Of a stretch of DNA of 64,000 nucleotides, positions 33,146-41,110 are shown one piece after another (positions within the stretch are counted from its first letter, which is position 1; every line of letters begins with the position of its first letter). Both the position numbers and the translations under genes were made by a program. The DNA comes from Thalassovita sp. (GTDB lineage: Bacteria; Pseudomonadota; Alphaproteobacteria; Rhodobacterales; Rhodobacteraceae). The notes under the pieces are model-generated. The model was not told the DNA's origin. It was given only the letters and a program-made list of their open reading frames with translations, and did no database searches. The DNA lies in NCBI GenBank assembly GCA_029212905.1, contig JARGPB010000015.1, forward strand, positions 1-64,000, read 5' to 3'.

Positions 33146-33892
33146 TTAGGCGAAAATTCCGCCGTCGCTGTCATCCCCAGCTTCTTCCATAAGACGCGTG
33201 AAATCGGGCACCGTCACATGACGCTTGCCTTCCAGATGGATGACACCATCACGCTTCAGCGCGGAAATCTGTCGGCTGACGGTTTCCAGCGTTAGGCCCA
33301 GATAATCCGCCATCGCCTCGCGCGTCAGGGGAAGATCGAACACCAACGCCCCTTGGGCAGGACGCAGATTCAACGATGCGTCCCGGCGGGCGATGATCGA
33401 CAACAAGGACGCGATTTTCTCTCGGGCGGTTTTGCGCCCCAGAACCAGCATCCACTCGCGCGCGGCATCCAGTTCGTCCAACGTCATTTCCAGCAGGCGC
33501 TGCGCAACATGAGGCGTGCGAACCATCATCTGTTCGAACGGTTTCTTGCGGAAACAACACATCACCAGATCCGTCGTCGCGACCACATCATAAGCCGAGC
33601 CTTCGCGGCCAGGGCGCCCGACGAAATCGCTGGGCAGCAGCAGACCAACCATCTGGGTGCGGCCGTCTTCCATAGTTTGGGTCAAGGTCGCGATGCCGGA
33701 TACGACGGAGCCAACAAAATCCATCTTGTCGCCCGACCAGATCACAGTCTGGCCCGCCTCGAAGCTGCGATAATATTTGATTTCCTCAAGCAGCTCCAGC
33801 TCGTCGCTTTCGCAACGTGCACATACAGCCCTATGGCGAATGGGGCATTCCTCACAATTGTGGTTGTGAGACAAAGTTTCATCCTGAAGCAT
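33146..33892 (-). CDS. fnrL: Oxygen-sensing regulator FnrL (Crp/Fnr family)
   Basis: Global regulator that carries an O2-labile [4Fe-4S] cluster. The 248-residue protein has cysteines 13, 16 and 24 (CEECPIRHRAVC) and Cys112/Cys113 (VMCCF), matching the ligand layout of Rhodobacter FnrL. The cyclic-nucleotide-like domain is followed by the helix-turn-helix MADYLGLTLETVSRQISALK near residues 190-210. Four FNR-type boxes in the window are its likely targets, one of them in its own 67-bp intergenic region with hemN. Confidence 0.95.
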   Translation of the reverse strand: MLQDETLSHNHNCEECPIRHRAVCARCESDELELLEEIKYYRSFEAGQTVIWSGDKMDFVGSVVSGIATLTQTMEDGRTQMVGLLLPSDFVGRPGREGSAYDVVATTDLVMCCFRKKPFEQMMVRTPHVAQRLLEMTLDELDAAREWMLVLGRKTAREKIASLLSIIARRDASLNLRPAQGALVFDLPLTREAMADYLGLTLETVSRQISALKRDGVIHLEGKRHVTVPDFTRLMEEAGDDSDGGIFA

Positions 33893-33909
33893 TTTTGTCC
33901 GTCGCGCGC

Positions 33910-33923
33910 TTGATCTGGGTCAA
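33910..33923. promoter_or_regulatory. FNR box between fnrL and hemN
   Basis: TTGATCTGGGTCAA matches the FNR consensus at nine of ten positions. It is centred 43 bp before the hemN ATG and 24 bp before the fnrL ATG, so it could activate hemN, repress fnrL, or both. Confidence 0.82.
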
Positions 33924-33959
33924 AGTTGACCCGCCTGATTTCCACTAGAGGCTAGGCTT

Positions 33960-35315
33960 ATGGAAACGAAAACGCAACTTGCAAAACTGGGGCTGTTTGA
34001 CGCGAAGGTACCTCGTTATACGAGCTACCCTACGGCACCCCACTTCTCAAATGACGTTGAAAAAGCTGATTTTTCTAGCTGGATCAAAGAGATAAAGCCT
34101 GGCTCAGACATATCACTTTATTTGCATGTGCCTTTTTGTCGCCGCCTGTGCTGGTTCTGCGCCTGCCGCACCCAAGGGACACAATCCGAATCCCCCGTGC
34201 GCGCATATTTACAAACACTAAAAGCAGAACTGCAGCTTCTGAAGCGGGATCTGCCGGAAGGTGTGCGCCTAAATCGGCTGCACTGGGGCGGGGGCACCCC
34301 CACATTGCTGTCTGCCGGAATGATGACCGACCTAGCCGAAGCTGTTCTGGATGTCGCCCCTTTCGCCGAGAATTACGAATTTTCAGTTGAAATTGATCCA
34401 AACGAGATCGACGACAGCCGCCTGACCGCTCTTGCTGCGGCGGGAATGAACCGCGCTTCGATCGGGGTACAGGATTTCGACGATGAGATCCAAAAAACAA
34501 TCGGCCGCATTCAGGGCTATGACGTGACCCGCGACGCCATTGAGGCGATCCGCGCGCATGGGGTTTACAGCCTGAACGCCGACATCCTGTTCGGCCTGCC
34601 GCACCAATCCAAAGAACGCATCACCGAAAGCGTCCAGAAACTGCTTTCGCTGAATCCTGATCGCGTCGCGCTGTATGGGTATGCGCATGTGCCGTGGATG
34701 GCCAAACGTCAGCAGATGATCCCATCCGAGGCCCTGCCGACCCCACAAGAGCGGCTGGAACTGTTTGAAACCGCCCGCCGCCTGTTCGTTTGGGACAATT
34801 ACGCTGAAATCGGCATCGACCATTTCGCCTCGCAGTCCGATGGGCTGACCATTGCGCAAAAGACCGGCAAGCTGCGCCGGAATTTCCAGGGTTATACCGA
34901 CGACACATCCGAGGTTCTGGTGGGTATTGGGGCGTCCTCAATATCGCGTTTCCCGCAAGGCTATGCGCAGAACGCGCCCAGCACCGGTGCCCATACCGCC
35001 GCCATTCGCGACGGCCAGTATTCGACATCGCGCGGGCACAAATTCTCAGCTGAGGACCAGTTGCGTTCTCGGATCATCGAGATGCTGATGTGCGATTTCC
35101 GAACCAACGATGCAGAGCTGAAAGAAACGTTTCAGCTGCCTCAGGCCGCGCTGAACCGCATGTATGAATCTGCAAAAACCGAGTTCCCGAACATTCTGGA
35201 ACAAACTACGGATGGGCTGTTCATTCCTCCGTCCGTACGTCCGCTGACTCGTATGATCGCCCGTTCCTTTGACGCGTATGATCTGTCCAAAGCAGGACAT
35301 TCCTCGGCCATCTAA
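33960..35315 (+). CDS. hemN: Oxygen-independent coproporphyrinogen III oxidase
   Basis: Radical-SAM enzyme making protoporphyrinogen IX without oxygen. The 451-residue protein has the HemN cluster motif with Cys60, Cys64, Cys67 and Cys69 (PFCRRLCWFCACR), LHWGGGTPTLLS and the SAM-binding NADILFGLPHQ. Its N-terminus (GLFDAKVPRYTSYPTAPHF) is that of true HemN rather than HemW. Adjacent fnrL and an FNR box point to low-oxygen induction; hemF does the aerobic step. Confidence 0.96.
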   Translation: METKTQLAKLGLFDAKVPRYTSYPTAPHFSNDVEKADFSSWIKEIKPGSDISLYLHVPFCRRLCWFCACRTQGTQSESPVRAYLQTLKAELQLLKRDLPEGVRLNRLHWGGGTPTLLSAGMMTDLAEAVLDVAPFAENYEFSVEIDPNEIDDSRLTALAAAGMNRASIGVQDFDDEIQKTIGRIQGYDVTRDAIEAIRAHGVYSLNADILFGLPHQSKERITESVQKLLSLNPDRVALYGYAHVPWMAKRQQMIPSEALPTPQERLELFETARRLFVWDNYAEIGIDHFASQSDGLTIAQKTGKLRRNFQGYTDDTSEVLVGIGASSISRFPQGYAQNAPSTGAHTAAIRDGQYSTSRGHKFSAEDQLRSRIIEMLMCDFRTNDAELKETFQLPQAALNRMYESAKTEFPNILEQTTDGLFIPPSVRPLTRMIARSFDAYDLSKAGHSSAI

Positions 35316-35323
35316 GGCGCGAA

Positions 35324-35346
35324 GGATGGGCTTCTGAAGCCCATCC
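35324..35346 (+). terminator. Hairpin after hemN
   Basis: A perfect palindrome with 11-bp arms (GGATGGGCTTC and its complement) around a single T lies 8 bp past the hemN stop and 37 bp before the end of the convergent era gene. There is no U-tract, so it may work with Rho or as a processing or stabilising hairpin. Confidence 0.6.
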
Positions 35347-35383
35347 CTGATACTTGGAAATTTCTCCTACCTCGGGCAGAGGC

Positions 35384-36292
35384 TCAGGTATTTCCGTCGC
35401 GGAAATCCAGGCCCATCTCGGAATAGCGCTCGGACTCTTCTTGCCAGTTTTCGCGGACTTTCACCTGCAAAAACAGGTGGATACGGCGCCCCAGGAACTC
35501 TTCCAATTCCAGACGCGCGGCTTGACTTACGGCCTTAATCGTTTCGCCCCGTTTGCCCAGCAGGATCCCCTTGTGGCCGTCGCGACTGACATAAACGATT
35601 TGATCAATCCGGGCCGATCCGTCTTTGCGCTCTTCCCATTTTTCGGTCTCGACGGTCAGCTGATACGGCAATTCCTGATGCAGGCGCAGGGTCAGCTTTT
35701 CGCGTGTGACTTCGGCAGCGATCATCCGCAAAGGCAAATCGGCAATCTGATCTTCGGGGTACAGCCACGGGCTCTCGGGCATCTGTTCCGCCAGCCAGGC
35801 TCGCAGATCATCGACGCCATAGCCGCGTTCGGCTGAGATCATGAATGTTTTCGCGAACGAGAACCGTTCGTTCAGCTTCTGAGACAGATCCAGCAGGACT
35901 TCGGCTTTGACCCGGTCGATCTTGTTGATCGCCAGAGCAAAAGTTCGGTGCTCACCCAGCTCGGCCAGACCATCCAGGATGCGTTCGACGCCCTCGGTGA
36001 TGCCGCGGTGGGCCTCGATCAGCAGCACGATCACGTCCGCATCCGCAGCCCCGCCCCAAGCAGCCGCAACCATCGCGCGGTCCAGACGGCGGCGCGGCTT
36101 GAACAAACCCGGAGTGTCCACAAACACGATCTGGGACTCGCCCTCCATGGCCACGCCCCGAATGCGCATCCGCGTCGTCTGCACCTTATGTGTTACGATC
36201 GACACCTTCGCCCCCACCATGCGATTGGTCAGGGTGGACTTGCCGGCGTTCGGCTCTCCGATCAGGGCAACGAAGCCTGCGCGCGTGGTCAT
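35384..36292 (-). CDS. era: GTPase Era
   Basis: Ribosome-assembly GTPase acting on 16S rRNA. The 302-residue protein has G1 GEPNAGKST, G3 VDTPG, G4 NKID and a C-terminal KH domain (REKLTLRLHQELPYQ, IVYVSRDGHKGILLGKRG). I use the second ATG (36292, MTTRAGF) because GGAGAG is six bases before it; the ATG two codons earlier directly abuts that site. It ends the long minus-strand block and is convergent with hemN. Confidence 0.95.
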   Translation of the reverse strand: MTTRAGFVALIGEPNAGKSTLTNRMVGAKVSIVTHKVQTTRMRIRGVAMEGESQIVFVDTPGLFKPRRRLDRAMVAAAWGGAADADVIVLLIEAHRGITEGVERILDGLAELGEHRTFALAINKIDRVKAEVLLDLSQKLNERFSFAKTFMISAERGYGVDDLRAWLAEQMPESPWLYPEDQIADLPLRMIAAEVTREKLTLRLHQELPYQLTVETEKWEERKDGSARIDQIVYVSRDGHKGILLGKRGETIKAVSQAARLELEEFLGRRIHLFLQVKVRENWQEESERYSEMGLDFRDGNT

Positions 36293-36345
36293 ATGCATCT
36301 CTCCATAGTCAAGTCACGGCCATTAGCCGAAAACCGTCCGGTGTA

Positions 36346-37218
36346 CTAGCCCGCTTTGCGTTGACGCAGCAAAGAGTAGAGCCCGCTTCCTACGATCACA
36401 GCGCCGCCGGTCAGCGTCAACTGATCGGGGCGTTCTCCGAACACCAGAACCGCCAAAATCAGCGCAAAAACCAGTCTGATATAGCGGAAAGGCGCCACAA
36501 ATCCGATTTCACCCATGCGCATGGCGTGCGTCAATGCCGCATAGGCCAGAACGCCAAACAGTGACGCTCCGGACAACCTGAGCAAAACCGAGGCCGCAGG
36601 AGGCGCAATTTGCTCCCCTCCGACAACAGCCAGAATGGCCCCAGCCAGGGTCAGCACCGCAAAGCCCAGCGTCCCCAGTTGCGGCATAGACATCGACGGC
36701 GGGCTGGCACGCGTGGCAAGGTCGCGTCCCGCAAACCCGATCATGCCCAGCACAGCAAACAGCGACGTCACCTCAAAGCTGGCAGGCGTCGGGCGCAGGA
36801 TCAACAAGACCCCGACGAACCCGATACCCATCGCGATCCACCGACGCCAGCCGACAGTCTCGCCTAGGAACAGCACGGCGCCTAGCGCTACCACCAACGG
36901 GGTTGCTTGCAAAATAGACGAGGTGCTTGCCAGTGGTGTCATGGCCAGCGCCAAAGCGTAGAACAGCCGTCCGCCCAGTTCGAATCCTGATCGGATCAGC
37001 AACGGTTTGGTCAGCACCGCCGCGTGCCAGATTGGTTCCCCACGCAAACGGGACATCAAGACGAAAACCAACCCGCCCAGACCGCCGAAAATAATCAGCG
37101 CCTGCCCCGGTGGGTAGGCTTGGCTGGCAGATTTATAGAGAACGTCCTCCACAGCAAAGGCCGCCATGGCCAAAACCATGTAACCCGCTCCGCGGGCGTT
37201 TCCGCCGGCCGGGCTCAC
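36346..37218 (-). CDS. DMT-superfamily transporter (EamA)
   Basis: Inner-membrane transporter of 290 residues with about ten helices in two EamA repeats (MVLAMAAFAVEDVLYKSA; LFAVLGMIGFAGRDLATR; FVAPFRYIRLVFALILAVLVFG). The GTG start overlaps the rnc stop as GTGA, so it is translationally coupled to rnc. The substrate of such exporters is usually a metabolite or amino acid and cannot be named here. Its placement between rnc and era is unusual. Confidence 0.86.
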   Translation of the reverse strand: MSPAGGNARGAGYMVLAMAAFAVEDVLYKSASQAYPPGQALIIFGGLGGLVFVLMSRLRGEPIWHAAVLTKPLLIRSGFELGGRLFYALALAMTPLASTSSILQATPLVVALGAVLFLGETVGWRRWIAMGIGFVGVLLILRPTPASFEVTSLFAVLGMIGFAGRDLATRASPPSMSMPQLGTLGFAVLTLAGAILAVVGGEQIAPPAASVLLRLSGASLFGVLAYAALTHAMRMGEIGFVAPFRYIRLVFALILAVLVFGERPDQLTLTGGAVIVGSGLYSLLRQRKAG

Positions 37219-37904
37219 CCGTTTTCCGATGTCAAACGGTCTAGCAAATCCTTGGCAGCGGCCTGTTCTGCCTGCCGTTTGGAGCCAGCGGTCGCCATGG
37301 CCTCTTCGCCCGATTGCAACGTCACAGAGATGGTAAACACTGGGGCGTGATCCGGGCCAGAACGGGCGACTTCGGAATATTTCGGAGGCTGTTGCGCACG
37401 GGCCTGTGCCCATTCCTGCAGGCTGGTTTTGGCGTCACGGGCATCGTCCTCGACCTTGTCGATCCGCTTGCCCCAATGTTTGACGATCAGGTCGCGCGCC
37501 GGTTCAATGCCACCATCCAGATAAACCGCAGCAATCACCGACTCCATCGCATCGCCCAGCAGTGCCTGTTTACGTCGGCCACCTGACAACATTTCCGAGC
37601 GGCCCAGCTTTAGCACCTCTCCCAGCCCGATCTGTCGGGCCACATCGGCGCAGGTTTCCTTGCGCACCAGCGCGTTGAAACGAGGGGCCAACTGTCCTTC
37701 GGAGGCGCCTTTGTCCTTGGCCAGCAGGGTTTCGGCCATGATCAGCCCCAAAACCCGGTCACCCAGAAATTCCAACCGCTGATTATCCTGCCGCGAGGGC
37801 GACGAAACAGACGAATGGGTTACGGCCCGCAGCAGCAGTTCGGGCCGCTGAAACGCATAGCCAATACGGCCCTCAAAGGCCTTCAGATCCGCCGAGATTT
37901 TCAC
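37215..37904 (-). CDS. rnc: Ribonuclease III
   Basis: Double-strand RNA endonuclease for rRNA and mRNA processing. The 229-residue protein has the catalytic signature NQRLEFLGDRVLG, the second acidic site GDAMESVIAAVYLDGG and a C-terminal double-strand RNA-binding domain (SLQEWAQA to the end). The GTG start overlaps the lepB stop (GTGA). Longer starts would run inside lepB. Confidence 0.95.
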   Translation of the reverse strand: MKISADLKAFEGRIGYAFQRPELLLRAVTHSSVSSPSRQDNQRLEFLGDRVLGLIMAETLLAKDKGASEGQLAPRFNALVRKETCADVARQIGLGEVLKLGRSEMLSGGRRKQALLGDAMESVIAAVYLDGGIEPARDLIVKHWGKRIDKVEDDARDAKTSLQEWAQARAQQPPKYSEVARSGPDHAPVFTISVTLQSGEEAMATAGSKRQAEQAAAKDLLDRLTSENG

Positions 37905-38731
37905 TCGATCCCCTTGAAAAAACGGTCGCCACGCCATGTCCAGACTGCGAACAGCGAACGCCCCGCAGACGAGAACATGATCCGGTCTGCGCGGCCAATC
38001 AGGTTTTCGAAGGGCACGAAACCGACACCGCCGACGGTCTGCGGCACACGGCTATCGGTCGAATTATCGCGGTTATCCCCCATGAAGAAATAGTGCCCGG
38101 CAGGCACCGTATAAACGGGGGTATGATCAGATTGCTGATCCCCGATGTTCAGGATCGCATGTTCTACCCCGTTGGGCAGAACCTCGATCTGGCGGGTCTT
38201 CAGGCAGGCGCCACCAGTCCCCACCGGACCATTTTCACAACGCGGGCGCAGGCCTTGCGGACCTTGTGGTTCAGCCAGTTCCTCGAACTGACCGCCATCC
38301 TTCAGCTCTACAGCTTTGCCGTTCAGATGCAGCACGCCGTTCCGAACCTGTACCGTGTCACCGGGCAGGCCGATCAAGCGCTTCACATAGTCCATTCCCG
38401 AAACCGGATGCCGGAACACGATAACGTCGCCGCGCTCGGGCTCCGAGGCCAGAATACGCGAATTGTCACCGTCGATAACGCTACAAATATTCTTGGCGTC
38501 GATCACGAACCCGCCCAGACGGATCGTCGGGCAGGACGCATAGGAATAGCCATAGGCCATTTTGTTGACGAACAGGAAGTCGCCAATCAAAAGCGTATCT
38601 TTCATTGACCCGGATGGAATCCAGAACGGTTGAAAAAACAGCGTGCGGAAGACGCCTGCGATCAGCAGAGCATAGACAACGGTTTTGATCGTCTCGACGA
38701 TCCCACTGTCCTTCTTTTCCTTCTTGGCCAT
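37901..38731 (-). CDS. lepB: Signal peptidase I
   Basis: Membrane protease that removes Sec and Tat signal peptides at the periplasmic face. The 276-residue protein has one N-terminal helix, the catalytic Ser42 in IPSGSMKDTLL, the general-base Lys in DYVKRLIGLPGD, and the box-E FFMGDNRDNSTDSR. It is coupled with rnc, as is common in proteobacteria. Confidence 0.96.
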   Translation of the reverse strand: MAKKEKKDSGIVETIKTVVYALLIAGVFRTLFFQPFWIPSGSMKDTLLIGDFLFVNKMAYGYSYASCPTIRLGGFVIDAKNICSVIDGDNSRILASEPERGDVIVFRHPVSGMDYVKRLIGLPGDTVQVRNGVLHLNGKAVELKDGGQFEELAEPQGPQGLRPRCENGPVGTGGACLKTRQIEVLPNGVEHAILNIGDQQSDHTPVYTVPAGHYFFMGDNRDNSTDSRVPQTVGGVGFVPFENLIGRADRIMFSSAGRSLFAVWTWRGDRFFKGIE

Positions 38732-38785
38732 CCCGAAAACTCCTGAGTTCTGTTGCTGGCTACATGCGGGGTGGCTGACGGGCTG

Positions 38786-39187
38786 TCAACCCAGAGGCCG
38801 TGCCTCGATCACCACAAAGGCCTGTGCCCAAGGGTGATCGTCGGTCAAGGTTACGTGAATGATCGCTTCGTGGCCTGGCGGTGTCATCTGATCCAGCCGT
38901 TCGCGCGCCCAGCCAGTAACCTCCATGACCGGCTGGCCGGTCCGCAGATTGCTGACGGCCATGTCCTTCCAGGCAATGCCCATGCGCAGCCCGGTGCCCA
39001 AAGCCTTTGAGCAAGCCTCTTTCGCGGCCCAGCGTTTGGCATAGGTACCCGCAACATCTTTGCGTCGCTCGGCCTTACGCTGCTCGATCTCGGTGAAAAC
39101 GCGATTGCGGAACCTGTCACCGAACCGATCAAGCGTTCCGGCAATACGGTCGATATTTGCCAAATCCGTACCGATTCCAAGGATCAT
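38786..39187 (-). CDS. acpS: Holo-[acyl-carrier-protein] synthase
   Basis: Transfers phosphopantetheine from CoA to acyl carrier protein. The 133-residue protein has the metal-binding ILGIGTDLANIDRI and the second site RWAAKEACSKALGTG, both complete. It starts 3 bp after the stop of the preceding membrane-protein gene and lies 54 bp before lepB. Confidence 0.95.
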   Translation of the reverse strand: MILGIGTDLANIDRIAGTLDRFGDRFRNRVFTEIEQRKAERRKDVAGTYAKRWAAKEACSKALGTGLRMGIAWKDMAVSNLRTGQPVMEVTGWARERLDQMTPPGHEAIIHVTLTDDHPWAQAFVVIEARPLG

Positions 39188-39190
39188 GTC

Positions 39191-39607
39191 TTAGCGCCTG
39201 TTCAGGGCCGATTTGGCGCCGAGCCCAAGAAAGAAACGCGTCACAAGAAATGCCACCAGCGCCTGCACCAACACGGCCGCCATCAAAATGCCGCCGCCCA
39301 TACGCTGCGCCATCAGGTTGCGCAATTCGGGGATAACAAAAGTCATCACCGCAGTGAAAACCATCGAAATGGCCAACACAACCAATGCAGCAATCCGCGC
39401 GAATTTCCACATGTCGCCCTTCTCTGGCAAGCGACCGTTTTGTTGGGCGAACTTGTTGCCTTCGACCATGGCAGCCACCATCGGGGGCAGGATCATCATC
39501 CCGCCATTGGCAATGTCGAACTTGAAAATCTGCATCACCAGAAGTGACAGAACCCAAAGCCCAACGCTGACTCCCACAAACACAAGGGTATAGCGGCGGA
39601 TGTTCAT
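39191..39607 (-). CDS. Small four-helix membrane protein (ABZJ_00895-like)
   Basis: The 138-residue protein has about four hydrophobic helices (YTLVFVGVSVGLWVLSLLV, GGMMILPPMVAAM, IAALVVLAISMVFTAVMTFV, MAAVLVQALVAFLVTRFFLG). The layout resembles the ABZJ_00895 family of unknown function. The ATG at 39607 follows CAGGAGAGATATT; a longer frame runs into pdxJ. It lies between pdxJ and acpS in the same direction. Confidence 0.75.
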   Translation of the reverse strand: MNIRRYTLVFVGVSVGLWVLSLLVMQIFKFDIANGGMMILPPMVAAMVEGNKFAQQNGRLPEKGDMWKFARIAALVVLAISMVFTAVMTFVIPELRNLMAQRMGGGILMAAVLVQALVAFLVTRFFLGLGAKSALNRR

Positions 39608-39632
39608 AATATCTCTCCTGTTTGGCACCACG

Positions 39633-40382
39633 TCATGCGCGCGCGCCATCCATTAGACGACGCATTTCTTGAATGGCCGGGGTCAGGCCACGGAAGATCG
39701 CCTCGCCGATAATAAAGTGGCCGATGTTCAGCTCCATCACTTCGGGGAAGGCGGCAATCGGGGCCACGGTGTCATAGGTCAGGCCGTGGCCTGCGTGGAC
39801 CTCTAACCCCAGCGAATGAGCAAAGGCCGACATGTCGCGCAGGGCGACCAGCTCGGCATCGCGATCCTCGAACCGTCCCTCGGCATGAGCGTCGCAATAG
39901 GCCCCCGTGTGCAGTTCAATCACCTGAGCGCCGATACGCGCGGCGGCCTCGATCTGCTTTTGGTCGGCGGCGATGAAAATCGAAACGCGACAGCCAACCT
40001 CGCGCAGCGGGGCGATGAAATGCGCCAGGCGGTTTTCCTCGCGCGCGACCTCCAGGCCGCCCTCGGTGGTGCGTTCTTCGCGTTTTTCGGGCACCAGGCA
40101 CACAGCATGCGGCCGGTGGCGCAGCGCAATTTTCTGCATTTCTTCGGTTGCCGCCATTTCGAAATTCAGCGGCACCGTCAGGACATCCATCAGCCCATCA
40201 ATATCCGCATCCGAGATGTGCCGACGGTCCTCGCGCAGGTGCGCGGTGATTCCGTCTGCTCCGGCCTCTTCGGCCAGCTTTGCCGCACGCAGCGGATCGG
40301 GGTAGGCCCCACCCCGCGCATTCCGCACCGTGGCCACATGGTCGATGTTCACACCAAGGCGCAATTGTCCCAAAGGCTCCAT
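39633..40382 (-). CDS. pdxJ: Pyridoxine 5'-phosphate synthase
   Basis: Condenses 3-amino-2-oxopropyl phosphate with deoxyxylulose 5-phosphate to pyridoxine phosphate. The 249-residue TIM barrel has RLGVNIDHVATVRNARGG, ITAHLREDRRHI, VIELHTGAYCDA and the C-terminal LNIGHFIIGEAIFRGL, all diagnostic. GGAGACGGCG precedes the ATG. Its place next to acpS is conserved in proteobacteria. Confidence 0.96.
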   Translation of the reverse strand: MEPLGQLRLGVNIDHVATVRNARGGAYPDPLRAAKLAEEAGADGITAHLREDRRHISDADIDGLMDVLTVPLNFEMAATEEMQKIALRHRPHAVCLVPEKREERTTEGGLEVAREENRLAHFIAPLREVGCRVSIFIAADQKQIEAAARIGAQVIELHTGAYCDAHAEGRFEDRDAELVALRDMSAFAHSLGLEVHAGHGLTYDTVAPIAAFPEVMELNIGHFIIGEAIFRGLTPAIQEMRRLMDGARA

Positions 40383-40430
40383 CGCCGTCTCCTTCGTTCT
40401 GAGTCGTTCTTCTACCCCGTGGCGCCGACC

Positions 40431-41093
40431 CTAGTCTGCCTTTGGCGCGTCGTCAGCCTGTCGTTGAGCTTTTTTCTTCAACGCGGCAAGTTTCGCTTTC
40501 AGCGCGCCTTTGCGGCGATGCTGATAGGCACGGATCAGCGGAACGCTGACGTAATATGCCACAATGCCAGCGACGATACCGGGAATAATCCCGCCAATCA
40601 TGTACGGAAAAAACACCTCGTCATAAAAGGCGTGCAGCTCGTGCCATTCGACGTCTTGGCCGGTGAAAACCGCGAATAGATTATCCTTAAGGTTATCCCC
40701 TGCGGCCAGAAATTTCCCAGCCAAAGACCGATGAACCTCGTGATCGTCTTCTGGCCCACGTCCCAGCAAGAAATAGCCGGTTTTCATGCTGATCACACCA
40801 ATCGGCACATAGGTCAGCGGGTTCCCAAAGAACGTCCCCAAAAGGGCCGCCAGAATATTGCCCCGCATGATAAGCGCCAAAGTTCCGGCCACAACGAAGT
40901 GCATGCCGAAAAAGGGGGTAAAGGTCGTGAAAACCCCGGCAAAAATACCGCGCGCGATCTTTTCTGGCGAATCAGGAAGACGGTGCAGCCTGTGCTTCAC
41001 GTACATCGCTGCGCGTCCCCAACCACCACGGGGCCAGAAAAATTCGAACAGGATCTTCCAGATCGGTCTTCTGTCCCGGCGCTTGAAAACCAA
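40431..41093 (-). CDS. DUF2062 membrane protein
   Basis: The 220-residue protein has the DUF2062 core: SPEKIARGIFAGVFTTFTPFFG, then GNILAALLGTFFGNPLTYVPIG, and a C-terminal helix (GGIIPGIVAGIVAYYVSVPL) with a Lys-rich tail. The function of the family is unknown. The start is a TTG with AAGGGA upstream, 17 bp after the rsh stop. It is part of the rpoZ-rsh-pdxJ block. Confidence 0.87.
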   Translation of the reverse strand: MVFKRRDRRPIWKILFEFFWPRGGWGRAAMYVKHRLHRLPDSPEKIARGIFAGVFTTFTPFFGMHFVVAGTLALIMRGNILAALLGTFFGNPLTYVPIGVISMKTGYFLLGRGPEDDHEVHRSLAGKFLAAGDNLKDNLFAVFTGQDVEWHELHAFYDEVFFPYMIGGIIPGIVAGIVAYYVSVPLIRAYQHRRKGALKAKLAALKKKAQRQADDAPKAD

Positions 41094-41110
41094 AGGGGCG
41101 TCCCTTCCTT

